Of a stretch of 64,000 bases of DNA, positions 51,166-61,341 are shown in pieces. A model generated the notes under the pieces. The model was not told the origin of the DNA and ran no database searches. It saw only the letters and a list, made by a program, of their open reading frames with translations. The position numbers and the translations under genes are program-made. Source of the stretch: JAJCYK01 sp965212195 (GTDB lineage: Bacteria; Bacteroidota; Bacteroidia; Cytophagales; Cyclobacteriaceae); assembly GCA_965212195.1 (NCBI GenBank), contig CBDBUW010000012.1, positions 445,357 to 509,356 on the forward strand, in the 5' to 3' direction. Every line of letters begins with the position of its first letter. Positions within the stretch are counted from its first letter, which is position 1.

Positions 51166-54100
51166 ATGGCGCTCAACCAACGCTATCGCTGGATATGTCT
51201 GATACTAGGGTTTTCAGTTTCTTTGCTGGAAATATCCGCACAATCCGTTCCATCTAATACCGACAGCACGCTTTCTGATCGCTATTTCGCCCGCGGTACG
51301 CTAACCGCCGATAACCGGCAATACGACAGTTCCAAATGGTACTTCGCTGAGGCCCGTTCCTTGTACGAGCAAGAACAGAACTGGAATGCTTATGTCAATT
51401 GTCAAAATGAGTTGGCCAGTCTGATCATGCAGATTGACGATGACCAGGACAGCGCAATCTCTTTATTGCACTTTACCTTGGAACGAACGCAAGGGCTGTT
51501 TGATACCCTGCCGGAAAGTGTAGCCATCACCCATGACTTTCTAGCTGGTGGTTACACCAATACAGGTGATTACGACAAAGCACTATATCACGATCAGAAG
51601 GCCATCGAAGTAGCCAGGTTAACCTTAGGTGAGTTTGACCGTCGACTGGCCATTAGTCACACCAATATCGCCAATACTTATTTCGGCAAAAAGAATTATA
51701 CCAAAGCCTTAGAGCATTGCCAGCAATCTTTAGCCATTAACCAACAACTAGAACGGCGTCACCAACAACTTGAGGCCATGACGTACGCCACTATGTTGAA
51801 TATTTACCGGGAGACCAATGATCTGCAAAAAGTTAAAGAATACACCGAACTCAATTTAATTCAGTTCAGAGAAGCCTTTGGTGAGAACACCTTAACTATT
51901 TCCAGCAAATACAGCGATCTGGTAGCAGGTTTGCTATTGCTAAAAGACTACCCCAAAGCCCTGGACTATCAAAGAAAATCCATTCGTATTTTAGAAAACT
52001 GGCCCAGGCGCTATTATAACAACCGGCGCAATGCCTTTACCAATATGGGCAACATTTTTCGTCATACCGGAGACTACGACTCGGCTCTTTACTATTTAGG
52101 CAAGGCCTGGTCTATAGTGGAAGTTCAACAGCAGGCCCATCCCAATGCTTTGGCGATTTTAAACTTTAAAGCATATGTACACGATTCACTGGGCAACTAT
52201 TCGCTGGCTGAAAAGGAATACAAAAATCAACGCCTTTACCTGGAAAAGCACTTTCCAACTGATACCATAAGAAATGCCAGTTACTATGCCAAGTTGGGTA
52301 ACCACTACCGAAATATCGGTCAACTGCCACAAGCCTTGATAAGTTATCAGCACGGCCTTAACATGTTAGTTGACCAAGATGTATCAGCTGACATAAATGC
52401 ATTACCTTCGCCTGAACTTATCGCTAATAAACAGGCGGCGTTTAACCTGATGGCGGAGAAATCCCGGGCGCTTTATCAGGATCTTTTGTACCACCCCAAC
52501 ACAGTAAATAGAGATGTTACCGTAAGGCATCTTAAGGCCGCCTTATCGCTTTTGGATCAATTGAAAAGTGAACATCCTACTGATCACTCTCGAATTTATA
52601 TGTACCAGGAAAATCGCGACTTAAGCCTGGCCCTGGTGGACTGTCTCATTGAACAATATGAGGCTGGAGGTGCTATTTCGTTGGTGGAAGAGGCCCTTCA
52701 GTATGCGACCCTGGGCCAGTCCCTGCGATTAAGAGAATCCCTAAATGAATCTAAGGCCCAAAGATTTGCCGGCATTCCAGAGGCCATATTGGACCTCGAG
52801 GCCGTTAGCAGACGAAATTTGACTTTCTACCGGCAAAGATTACAGCGACTTACTGCAAGAGTGGACGCCACGGGTGATCCTCGGATAAAACTTTGGACTG
52901 AAAAAATAGCTAAGGAGCAAAACCGCTTGGATTCCCTGCAAAATCACTTTCGGAAGGTCTACCCGGAGTATTTTCAATTAAAGTATCAAGATCAAACCCT
53001 GCCAGTGGCAGAATTACAGAAAAATCTAAAGGATGGTAATCATGCTCTGATCAACTATGTTTGGAAGGACTCGCTGCTGTATGCATTTGTATTGACCCGG
53101 GATCGAATAAATGTAGAAAAGATTTCCGCACCACAAGACCTGAGCACTCGCATCCAAAACTTTCGTCAATTGATTCAAAACAACCAAACTAAACAGGTTG
53201 ACGCGGCGGCGGCCTTTGCTCAGGCCAGTCACCACCTGCATGAGATTTTGATGGAGCCCATTATGCCTTACCTGGAGGAGATCGATCAGCTCACTGTAAT
53301 CCCAGATAGCTGGCTTTCCTGGATACCCTTTGAAGTGCTTATCAGTAAATCGCCGGAGCCCGGAACCGGCTACAGGGATCTAAATTATTTGATCCGTAAC
53401 TTCACCGTGAGCTATGCTTATTCCCCTGACCTTTGGGTTTCGGCCATAGGCCAGGATGCTCCCTCTTGGGAGCAACAATACACCGGTTTTGCACCCACCT
53501 ACGAATACCTAGCATTACAAGAATCCCCAGAGTTATCCGTATATGGCGATTTACGCGATCAACTGGGTCCCTTGAAATATGCTCCCCAGGAAATTACGGA
53601 GGCCAACAATTTCTTTAGCGGTCCGTTATTTTTTGATAACAATGCCAGTGAATATCAATTCAAAACCTTAGAGGGGAGCTCACAAATACTGCACCTGGCC
53701 ATGCATGCCCTGGTTGATGAGGAGAATCCCTGGAGATCTAAAATGATCTTTAGTCAACAAGCGGACACCACCGAAGATGGATTCTTGCATGCCTATGAGT
53801 TGTATAACTTACGCCTAAATGCAGAGATGGCGGTACTGAGCGCCTGCAACACTGGCTTCGGACCCTTATCGGAAGGTGAAGGCGTTATGAGTTTGTCAAG
53901 AGCATTTTCTTATGCCGGTTGCAAGAGTATTGTCATGAGTCTATGGCCAGCTCAGGATAAGTCTACCTTAGATATTATGACATTGTTTTATCAGGGGTTA
54001 TCCGAGGGTCTACCCAAAGATCAGGCCATGCGAGCGGCTAAACTTCAATACTTGGAAAACTCCGAAGATCTATTTGTAAGCCCCTTCTTTTGGGCCAATT

Positions 54101-54255
54101 TTGTGGTCAGCGGTAATGCACAACCATTAACTCAAACGAAACCATGGGTTCTATATGCCTTGTGGGTGTTGGGCTTAAGTTTGGCAATGATGGCAGGCTA
54201 TGCATACAGGAAATCAATCACTAAATTCTTTGGGGTTCCTTCCACCTCATCCTAA
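51166..54255 (+). CDS. TPR-CHAT peptidase with C-terminal membrane anchor
   Basis: This 1029-residue protein has a short signal region and about ten TPR units (residues 30-420), for example DYDKALYHDQKAIEVAR and NYTKALEHCQQSLAIN. A linker and a CHAT caspase-like peptidase domain (about 640-990) follow. The predicted dyad is His847 (LHLAMHA) and Cys894 (LSACNTGFGP), followed by SLSRAFSYAGCKSIVMSLW. A membrane helix (about 998-1018) and a basic tail end the protein. CHAT peptidases are known effectors of regulated proteolysis in bacteria, but the target here is unknown; no partner gene is adjacent. Confidence 0.9.
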   Translation: MALNQRYRWICLILGFSVSLLEISAQSVPSNTDSTLSDRYFARGTLTADNRQYDSSKWYFAEARSLYEQEQNWNAYVNCQNELASLIMQIDDDQDSAISLLHFTLERTQGLFDTLPESVAITHDFLAGGYTNTGDYDKALYHDQKAIEVARLTLGEFDRRLAISHTNIANTYFGKKNYTKALEHCQQSLAINQQLERRHQQLEAMTYATMLNIYRETNDLQKVKEYTELNLIQFREAFGENTLTISSKYSDLVAGLLLLKDYPKALDYQRKSIRILENWPRRYYNNRRNAFTNMGNIFRHTGDYDSALYYLGKAWSIVEVQQQAHPNALAILNFKAYVHDSLGNYSLAEKEYKNQRLYLEKHFPTDTIRNASYYAKLGNHYRNIGQLPQALISYQHGLNMLVDQDVSADINALPSPELIANKQAAFNLMAEKSRALYQDLLYHPNTVNRDVTVRHLKAALSLLDQLKSEHPTDHSRIYMYQENRDLSLALVDCLIEQYEAGGAISLVEEALQYATLGQSLRLRESLNESKAQRFAGIPEAILDLEAVSRRNLTFYRQRLQRLTARVDATGDPRIKLWTEKIAKEQNRLDSLQNHFRKVYPEYFQLKYQDQTLPVAELQKNLKDGNHALINYVWKDSLLYAFVLTRDRINVEKISAPQDLSTRIQNFRQLIQNNQTKQVDAAAAFAQASHHLHEILMEPIMPYLEEIDQLTVIPDSWLSWIPFEVLISKSPEPGTGYRDLNYLIRNFTVSYAYSPDLWVSAIGQDAPSWEQQYTGFAPTYEYLALQESPELSVYGDLRDQLGPLKYAPQEITEANNFFSGPLFFDNNASEYQFKTLEGSSQILHLAMHALVDEENPWRSKMIFSQQADTTEDGFLHAYELYNLRLNAEMAVLSACNTGFGPLSEGEGVMSLSRAFSYAGCKSIVMSLWPAQDKSTLDIMTLFYQGLSEGLPKDQAMRAAKLQYLENSEDLFVSPFFWANFVVSGNAQPLTQTKPWVLYALWVLGLSLAMMAGYAYRKSITKFFGVPSTSS

Positions 54256-54395
54256 ACAATGGATTAGAACCGCAAGTGTTAAGTTCGAAGTCTTTGGAAC
54301 CTACAGCCTTCCCGTAAGGCTATTGCGAAGACATCTTACCAGCAAATCAATTATTCTCCCTATTTTAGCTGCTAACTCAACTAAATCCACAACCC

Positions 54396-55877
54396 TTGAG
54401 TAAGCACATTGCACTAATAGAATTGCATCAGGAAACCAACTCTTTTTCTCAAGTTCCTACCACATTAAGAGAATTTGAGTCTTTGGCTTTATACTATGGG
54501 GAGGAAGTGTTAACTCATGGTATTAAAGTTTACAAGAAATTTCAACTAGCCGGATTTATCAACACCGTTAAACAGCATGGCCAGGGCCGTTTTAAAACCG
54601 TGCCCATACTTGCCGCCTGGGCCACATCGGGTGGACCTATCGAAGCCAGTGTCTATGAACATTTCCACAACTACATTTTAAAGCAGCTGCAAGAAATGGA
54701 TCAAATTGATGGTATTTATCTATCGCTGCATGGAGCCATGGGGGTTCAAGGAATGCGTGACCCTGAAGCATATTTGCTAAGAGCTATACGAAAAATAGTG
54801 GATGAGTCAATACCCATTGGAGTAAGCTATGACTTGCACGGCAATATCACGGAGGAAAAAGTAAGACTAGCTACTTTCATTAATGCCTACCAGACCAACC
54901 CTCACCGGGACCATTTTAAAGTAGGCCAAAAAGCTGCCCGTTTGCTTATGGATACCATGGACGGAAAAATAAATCCCACCATGGCCTTTCTGAAAATGCC
55001 GCTGCTAAAAGGAGGTGGAATGACCATAGATTTTCTGAAGCCCATGCGAAAAGTATTTGGTGTTATGAGGAAGATGGAAAAACGGTCAGAGGTATTAAGC
55101 GTTTCAAATTTCATGTCACATATTTGGCTGGATGACGAAGAAACCGGTTGGAGTTGTATAGCGGTTACCGATAATAATCCCCAGCTGGCTCGTGAATTAT
55201 CAGAGGTTCTTGCCGACCTGAATTGGTCTGTAAAAGACCACAAGCATCCTGAACCTGTGACAGTGCAAAAAGCGGTGAGCACATTAGAAGGCATGAATTG
55301 GAGGAGGAGGTTTGGCACTGCCGTCTTTTGTGACACCTCCGATATTGTGGCAGCAGGTGGGCCTGGTGAGAATACCTACATATTGAAGTATTTAATGCAG
55401 AACGCACCTCACCTCAAGTCGTACCTGCCTTTGCGCGACCAGGAAGAAGTACTGAGAATTTATGATTATGATATTGGGCATGAGGTAACACTTACCTTAG
55501 GATGCAAACTGGAACAAGAATACAATGCACCGCTTACTTATCAAGGCCATCTGACTAAGAAATCTGAAACTAAATTTGGTAAAACTGCAGTGGTACGGCA
55601 TGCAAATATCTATCTGGTAATAACCGAATTACCTTGCCCCGCCTTCAGCCCTTCTTTCTTTAAAAATTTAGGACTAAGTCTGTGGAAGGCAGATATCGTG
55701 GTGGTCAAAAATTTGTTTCCGTTCCGGGTCAAATATAGTTTATACAATCGCAAAACCTTTAATGTAGGCACTTCGGGTACCACAGAACTGGATGTATCGC
55801 GTTTAAATTATAAAAAGATACCTCGCCCCATCCATCCTCTAGACACCATAGCGAACTGGAGAGAGCCTGTAGAATAG
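54396..55877 (+). CDS. M81-family metallopeptidase (MlrC/microcystinase-C-like)
   Basis: This 493-residue protein starts at TTG 54396 (MSKHIALIELHQETNSFSQ). The HQETNSFS opening, SLHGAMGVQG, SYDLHGNITEE and TNPHRDHF segments carry the conserved His/Asp residues of the MlrC/M81 fold. FCDTSDIVAAGGPGENTYILKYL and a C-terminal FRVKYSLYNRKTFNVGTSG belong to the MlrC C-domain. The family cleaves small peptides (microcystin is the namesake); natural substrates in Bacteroidota are unknown. No signal peptide, so cytoplasmic. Confidence 0.88.
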   Translation: MSKHIALIELHQETNSFSQVPTTLREFESLALYYGEEVLTHGIKVYKKFQLAGFINTVKQHGQGRFKTVPILAAWATSGGPIEASVYEHFHNYILKQLQEMDQIDGIYLSLHGAMGVQGMRDPEAYLLRAIRKIVDESIPIGVSYDLHGNITEEKVRLATFINAYQTNPHRDHFKVGQKAARLLMDTMDGKINPTMAFLKMPLLKGGGMTIDFLKPMRKVFGVMRKMEKRSEVLSVSNFMSHIWLDDEETGWSCIAVTDNNPQLARELSEVLADLNWSVKDHKHPEPVTVQKAVSTLEGMNWRRRFGTAVFCDTSDIVAAGGPGENTYILKYLMQNAPHLKSYLPLRDQEEVLRIYDYDIGHEVTLTLGCKLEQEYNAPLTYQGHLTKKSETKFGKTAVVRHANIYLVITELPCPAFSPSFFKNLGLSLWKADIVVVKNLFPFRVKYSLYNRKTFNVGTSGTTELDVSRLNYKKIPRPIHPLDTIANWREPVE

Positions 55878-55940
55878 ACCTGATTAATGGATTTAAAGAA
55901 TACAGCAAGCGAAGAAATACCACTCTAACAATTTTTTCTC

Positions 55941-58728
55941 ATGGAATACGGTAGCTATTGGTTTAGATTCGGTTTAGTGATGATTAGTTTATGGGCGCTT
56001 CAAAGCTGCAACCTCACTCAGGACAACTGGCATTGGGAAACGGTATCAGCCATTGGGGAACCTACCGCGCGCCATGAGGCGGGTTTAGTAGCCTTTAAAG
56101 ACAAGCTCCTGTTGATTGGAGGCCGCCGGATCAATCCTACGGATGAATATGATACCAAGACCAACATCTGGACGGCTAAGGCACCCCCTCCCATCGAATT
56201 GCACCACTTTCAACCTGTAGTAGTAGATGATGCGGTTTACTTGATGGGAGCCATGACCGGTGGATGGCCAGAAGAAAAGCCCCTGGATCGAGTGATCATC
56301 TACTACCCTGAAAGGGATGAGTTTGTGTATGGTGATACCATTCCCCAACACCGTCGACGGGGCGGGGCCGGGGCCGTTTACCACCATGGTAAAATCTATC
56401 TGGTGGGAGGAATTGTCAATGGACATATGGATGGCTATCGACCCTGGCTGGATGAATATGACCCTAAGTCCGGTGAATGGCGAGTACTTGATGATGCGCC
56501 CAACTCCCGAGATCATTTCCAAGCGGTAGTGCTTAACAACAAGCTGTACGCCTTTGCTGGTAGGACTACTTCCCATAGTACTGGCCAGGATATGACCTTG
56601 ACCATTCAGCATGGGAACGTTTATGATTTTGAAACAGAGCAGTGGGAAACCGTTACCAACAACCTGGCCCTGCCTACCCTGCGTGCCGGTAATTCGGCGT
56701 TTTCCTGGAATAATGAGATCATCATTGGCGGCGGTGAAAGTGGTACTCAGGAAGCCGCACATAATGAAGTAGAAGTATTTAATACCAAAACCAGTAATTG
56801 GAGCGCCTGGCCTTCTTTACAACAAGGACGGCATGGTTCGGGATTTGCCGTAGTGGGTGATTATGTGTATACGGCTTCCGGAAGTGGAAACCGGGGCGGA
56901 GGACCGGAGCTTACCACTATTGAACGATTAAAGCTACCTTCAAGCAAGCGTACGGGCAAGGCTATAGTAGACACTACCCCGGTTTATTCTCAGTGGCACA
57001 CCGTAACACTCTCCTTTGCGGGACCACAGTCCTCCGAAACAGCAAAGGAAAACCCCTTTCTTAACTATCGGTTTAATGTAGAGTTTACCCATGAAGAAAC
57101 CCAATATAGGGTGCGGGGCTTTTACGCAGCAGATGGTTATGCCGCTGAAACCAGTGCGGACTCTGGGAATATCTGGCAAGTACGCTTCACCCCGGACAGA
57201 TTGGGAGAATGGAGCTACAAAGCCGTACTCCATAAAGGTAAGGACATTGCGTTAGATGATAATCCAAGTAATGGTGAAGCCATTGATATCACCGATGCAC
57301 AGGGCAAGTTTATGGTTACAGCCTCTGATAGAGACGGCCCGGATTTTAGGGCCTATGGTCGGCTGGAAGCGTTTGAAGGCTATTTTCGCTTTCGGGAATC
57401 CCAGAAGTATTGGATAAAAGGTGGAGCGGATAGTCCGGAGAACCTACTGGCTTATGAAGATTTTGACGGCACCTATCGCATGCAGACTTCTAGCGACGAA
57501 GGGGAGGCCAGTACCTCTGAGAATATACACGCTTTTACTCCTCACATGAAAGATTGGCAGACCGGTGATCCCAGCTGGCAATCCGGTAAGGGCAAATCGC
57601 TGATTGGGGCCATTAACTACCTGGCATCCACAGGAATGAATGGGGTCTATTTCATTACCATGAACATCATGGGTGATGGCAAGGATGTATGGCCATATCG
57701 GGACCCGCAAGATGTCTCTAGATTCGACGTAAGCAAGTTAGAACAATGGGAAATCGTGTTTCAACATATGCAAGCTAAAGGTATTTTACTGCACATGGTG
57801 CTGCAGGAAACTGAAAATGAGCTGATGCTGGATAATGGAGATACCGGCCCCCCTGCGTCAACTTTATTTGCGGGAGTTAATTGCACGTTTTGGCCATCAC
57901 TTGGCTTTGAAGTGGAATGTGGGAGAAGAAAACGGACCGGCGTCCTTTACCCCCAACGCCCAAAACGACCGTCAGCGCAGGGACATGGTAAGCTTCATAA
58001 AGCAAGCCGACCCCTATCAACATCCCGTATTGCTGCACACCCATTCTCATGAGCCTGCCCGGGCACAGGTATTGGACTCCATTGTGGGGTTTAAAGATCT
58101 GGACGGTTTGTCCTTACAGGTAGATCAAAGAGAAGGCGCTGCCGAAATTGTGCAGAACTGGAGAAGCAAAGCCCAAAACAGCGGCCACCCTTGGTTGATC
58201 ACCATGGATGAAATCGGCATGTGGCATACCGGGGCCTTATCCGATTCACTTGATCCCCACCACCATACGCTTAGACGTTATGTACTTTGGGGCACCTTGC
58301 TATCCGGTGCTGCTGGCGTAGAATGGTATTTTGGAGCCAGGAATCAGCATAACGATCTGACTTCCGAAGATTGGCGCCGAAGGGACCGGCTATGGCAATT
58401 AACTAATTATGCTATCACTTTCTTTAACGAACACCTACCCTATTGGCAGATGCACCCGGAACATCATCTTATCAATTCAAAGGATGCTTACTGTCTGAGC
58501 AAAACGGATGAGATCTATGCCATCTACCTACCCAGCAAAGTTAACTACTCGCTCGACCTAGGAGCGGCTAGTGGTGAATTTAGTGTACAATGGTACGATC
58601 CGCTTAGTGGCGGAGACCTGCAAACCGGTTCGAAAGAAACGCTAGCTGGCGGCGATATTAAAGATTTGGGCGCTCCGCCGGCCACCTCTGATCAGGACTG
58701 GGTAGTGCTGGTTAAGAAGGTCGAATAA
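55941..58728 (+). pseudogene. Kelch-DUF5060 glycoside-hydrolase-like protein, one frameshift in a C6 run
   Basis: The first frame (55941 to about 57850) encodes a lipoprotein signal (LWALQSC) and a kelch propeller (about 25-330; LLLIGGRRINP, YLMGAMTGGW, YAFAGRTTS, EIIIGGGESGT). A DUF5060 beta-sandwich (about 345-470) and the start of a TIM-barrel hydrolase (YFRFRESQKYWIKGGADSPENLL) follow. The second frame (about 57854 to 58728) continues without loss: LRQLYLRELIARFGHHLALKWNVGEENGP through WYDPLSGG. One extra C in the C6 run at 57848-57853 explains the break, giving a protein near 930 residues. It is likely a surface polysaccharide-degrading enzyme. Confidence 0.83.
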
Positions 58729-58817
58729 TAGAGGAGTGGCTTGAAATGACAATTGATCTATAAATCCCTGGTAATTATCTTGACCTTCTAGCAGGAAAAT
58801 GTCCAAACACGGTTTTA

Positions 58818-59009
58818 ATGAAACACTCCATCATTTTATTCTCAGTAGTGCTGTTTATTTCAGGACCCAAGGAATTTTATAATCTGTATGGCCCTAGCGG
58901 CGGAGTGGCGGTTTTTGAACCTATGGTAAAAGATGTAATGGTACCCTATATGATCAGCTTAAGGGAATTTCCTAATAAAGATTACTCGAAAGTGACCCGG
59001 GGTAAATAA
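58818..59009 (+). CDS. Small secreted protein, doubtful
   Basis: This 63-codon frame starts with a hydrophobic segment (MKHSIILFSVVLFISG) and has no recognised domain. It ends nine bases before the next gene. It may be a real small exported protein, a truncated remnant or a chance frame. Confidence 0.35.
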   Translation: MKHSIILFSVVLFISGPKEFYNLYGPSGGVAVFEPMVKDVMVPYMISLREFPNKDYSKVTRGK

Positions 59010-59018
59010 TACTAATAA

Positions 59019-59429
59019 TTGCAAGCCGTCAACAAACTAAAACAGCTGCAGTCCCAGCACCATATCAAGATCAGATCCCTGGAGGCCCCATCAGATTCAG
59101 GACTGTTTCTAGTGGAATTTATGGCAGATGATAAGAGTTGGGAGATCTATTTGGAAGACGAATACCAGGAATTTGACCAAAACCAATGGGTAAGAATTTT
59201 TTTGGTATTGCGGGTGCTGGAGGATTACCGGGAAGCGAAAGATTGGGAAGCTTGGTGCCGGTTGTATTTTCTTGAACCCACTCCACAATGGGAAAGCTAT
59301 CATAAGCATCTTAAACAGATCTATCATGAAATCGAAAAGCAGTTAGGTGGTATTGATTCCTTTATCAATCCCCTGGATTATCAGTTAAAATCAGGGAGTT
59401 ATCACTATCTGCTAAAACTTAAGGACTGA
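59019..59429 (+). CDS. Hypothetical cytoplasmic protein
   Basis: This 136-residue protein starts at TTG 59019 (MQAVNKLKQLQSQHH). It is mixed alpha/beta with a Trp- and Tyr-rich middle (EYQEFDQNQWVRIFLVLRV, DWEAWCRLYFLEP). There is no signal peptide or membrane helix, and no family is recognised. Codon use matches neighbours. It may be co-transcribed with the small frame just upstream. Confidence 0.55.
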   Translation: MQAVNKLKQLQSQHHIKIRSLEAPSDSGLFLVEFMADDKSWEIYLEDEYQEFDQNQWVRIFLVLRVLEDYREAKDWEAWCRLYFLEPTPQWESYHKHLKQIYHEIEKQLGGIDSFINPLDYQLKSGSYHYLLKLKD

Positions 59430-59439
59430 CCAGATAATC

Positions 59440-59515
59440 TGCGGGGTGCCCCCGCCCACCCATTTTTAAGTTACAAATTGAGGGTCGCTCTAGTTGAGAT
59501 AGGTTAAAATAATTT
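59440..59515 (+). repeat. Dispersed GC-hairpin/AAGTTAC repeat, plus-strand copy
   Basis: CGGGGTGCCCCCGCCCACCC, then TTTTTAAGTTACAAATTGAG, then CTAGTTGAGATAGG. It lies ten bases after a stop codon and is followed by about 180 bases with no gene. The GGGGTGCCCCC start is a small perfect hairpin. Confidence 0.8.
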
Positions 59516-59692
59516 GTTCATATGATCACATTGAGGTGAATTGACACTGCCAACGAGCCGCCAAGGCTAGGGTCGTACGCTGTAAAAGTCCTTCGTCCAA
59601 AGCCTCCGCCTATGTAGAAAGCAGCTTTATCCTAACAGACCGGAAAACTTCTAATACAAGAAACCCAAGTCGGCAGCCAACATGAAGGACTG

Positions 59693-60697
59693 CTACCCCA
59701 CTGCGTACAAACCTAAGGGCTCTACTCTTCCTTTCAGATTTATGGTTCCTAATGATTTTAAGGTTATCGTATCCTTTGATTTTAATTGACTTACTAAGGA
59801 TTCCGAAATAATGAGTTCTACATCATAATGGTTACACAATTCCTGGATGCGGGCCGTCACGTTCAACACATCCCCACTAAACGCAATCTCCTTTTTAAGG
59901 GCCCCGATTTCACCGGTGGTAACCTTGCCGTAGTGCAACCCGGCTTTGAAGGAAGGGATTAATCCGAATTCTGATTTATAGTAGTCCTGGCGGCTTTCCA
60001 AATCCACTTTCATGGCGAAAAAGCAATTGACACAATTGTTCTTGTATAGCCCTACCCCTGTTTCCCAAGTAATGACCACTTCATCTCCAATGTACTGGTA
60101 CACTTCTCCCCCATGATTGATGATGGCTTTGGACATATCATCATAATATTCCCGTAGCAACTGAAAATACTTAACATGCCCCAGCTGCTCCGCTACCATG
60201 GTGGATGATTTCATGTCTAAAAACATAAATATCCGCTGCTCTTCTTTAGGCAGGTGATATTTCCCCATAAAAAAATTGGTCAAGACGCCGTGCCCCAAAT
60301 TTTCGCTGATGCCGGCATAAAACAAGCACAACAGCAAACTAAAAGACATCTGCAGTAAGGTGCTTAGAAAAGGGACACTAAGTAAAAATGCTAAGAATTT
60401 ATCCAACACACCGGGATCCAAAATGGATGTTTTTAGTTCAATGCTGGCTGCCACCGGATAGGTAATGGTAATAATGAGCAGAAAAAGAACAGTGTAAAGC
60501 CCTAGTTTATAGAGGATCTTTTTTGTAAAACTCTTCTTTCTAAATAGATCCTCCAGCCAAATCATTTCCAAAGCTCCGACCACCAGTCCTACAGCCAACA
60601 GGGCTGTGCTGGCAAAAACAAAAACCATTAGATTCAGGGAAATAGCCTCATCGTACTGAGCTTTTAAGGAGCCAGTGGCGCCAATTTCCACTAGCAT
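59693..60697 (-). CDS. Class III adenylate/guanylate cyclase with N-terminal membrane domain
   Basis: This 334-residue protein has four membrane helices (about residues 20-135). A cyclase domain follows (about 155-330) with IFMFLDMKSSTMVAEQLG (first metal Asp), VYQYIGDEVVITW (second metal Asp) and FSGDVLNVTARIQELC (Asn/Arg transition-state residues). It is the mirror architecture of the protein at 32198, whose membrane domain is C-terminal. A cysteine pair in NNCVNCFF may be redox-sensitive. Base specificity was not assigned. Confidence 0.88.
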   Translation of the reverse strand: MLVEIGATGSLKAQYDEAISLNLMVFVFASTALLAVGLVVGALEMIWLEDLFRKKSFTKKILYKLGLYTVLFLLIITITYPVAASIELKTSILDPGVLDKFLAFLLSVPFLSTLLQMSFSLLLCLFYAGISENLGHGVLTNFFMGKYHLPKEEQRIFMFLDMKSSTMVAEQLGHVKYFQLLREYYDDMSKAIINHGGEVYQYIGDEVVITWETGVGLYKNNCVNCFFAMKVDLESRQDYYKSEFGLIPSFKAGLHYGKVTTGEIGALKKEIAFSGDVLNVTARIQELCNHYDVELIISESLVSQLKSKDTITLKSLGTINLKGRVEPLGLYAVG

Positions 60698-60836
60698 AAA
60701 AAATCCACCCGGTTATTAGCCAAATCAAGGCAAACGGAAATATTCTGGCAATGTTTCTTCTAGCTCTGGGGGAAAGATTTTTTATCATCCATCCATTTGG
60801 TTTCATTACGATTACAACGCCACTTTATCGACCGGC

Positions 60837-61199
60837 TTATCCTTGTCTTAAATAATCATCTGTACCATCCAGCCAATCCTGACGCGGTGGTGCCCAGGTG
60901 TCCATGGCTTCGACTTCACCTATCATCAGCGCTTCATGGGGCATATTAGGGGGAATAACCAGCACATCACCTGCTGTCAGTTCCATTTGCTGTTCCTTAT
61001 GTTCTCCCAACCAAAAGCGAATGGTCCCGGAAATGACTTGGGTGATCTGCTCATTCTCATGATGGTGCAAAGGAACATGAAAGCCGTCTTTGAATTTCAT
61101 TTTGACGATCATCAATTTTTCACCGGCAACGATCTTGCGTTGCATGGAATCGGTGACCTGTTCGGAGGGTACGGTGTCCCAGTTAAGCTGATTTATCAT
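60837..61199 (-). CDS. Cupin-domain protein
   Basis: This 120-residue protein is read from ATG 61199 (MINQLNWDTVPSEQ). A longer frame to 61322 adds a non-cupin leader and is rejected. It is a single cupin barrel with motif 1 VPLHHHENEQITQVISG (His-His and Glu metal ligands) and motif 2 AGDVLVIPPNMPHEA (His). Such small cupins bind a metal and act as isomerases, dioxygenases or sensors; the substrate is unknown. Confidence 0.85.
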   Translation of the reverse strand: MINQLNWDTVPSEQVTDSMQRKIVAGEKLMIVKMKFKDGFHVPLHHHENEQITQVISGTIRFWLGEHKEQQMELTAGDVLVIPPNMPHEALMIGEVEAMDTWAPPRQDWLDGTDDYLRQG

Positions 61200-61341
61200 T
61201 TTATGGTCTTTTCTATTAATCCAATCGTTGGGTGCTGAGCTGAACAAATTACAAAATTCTAACCCTAATAACCTCAATTGGATATAAGGTATGTTGCGAA
61301 GTACTGAAATCAGTTTCCGCAAATAATGCTGTTTCTACATG

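Noticed and set aside
60837..61322. Longer start (61322) for the cupin protein
   Set aside because: The added 41 residues do not match cupins, and the natural ATG is at 61199.
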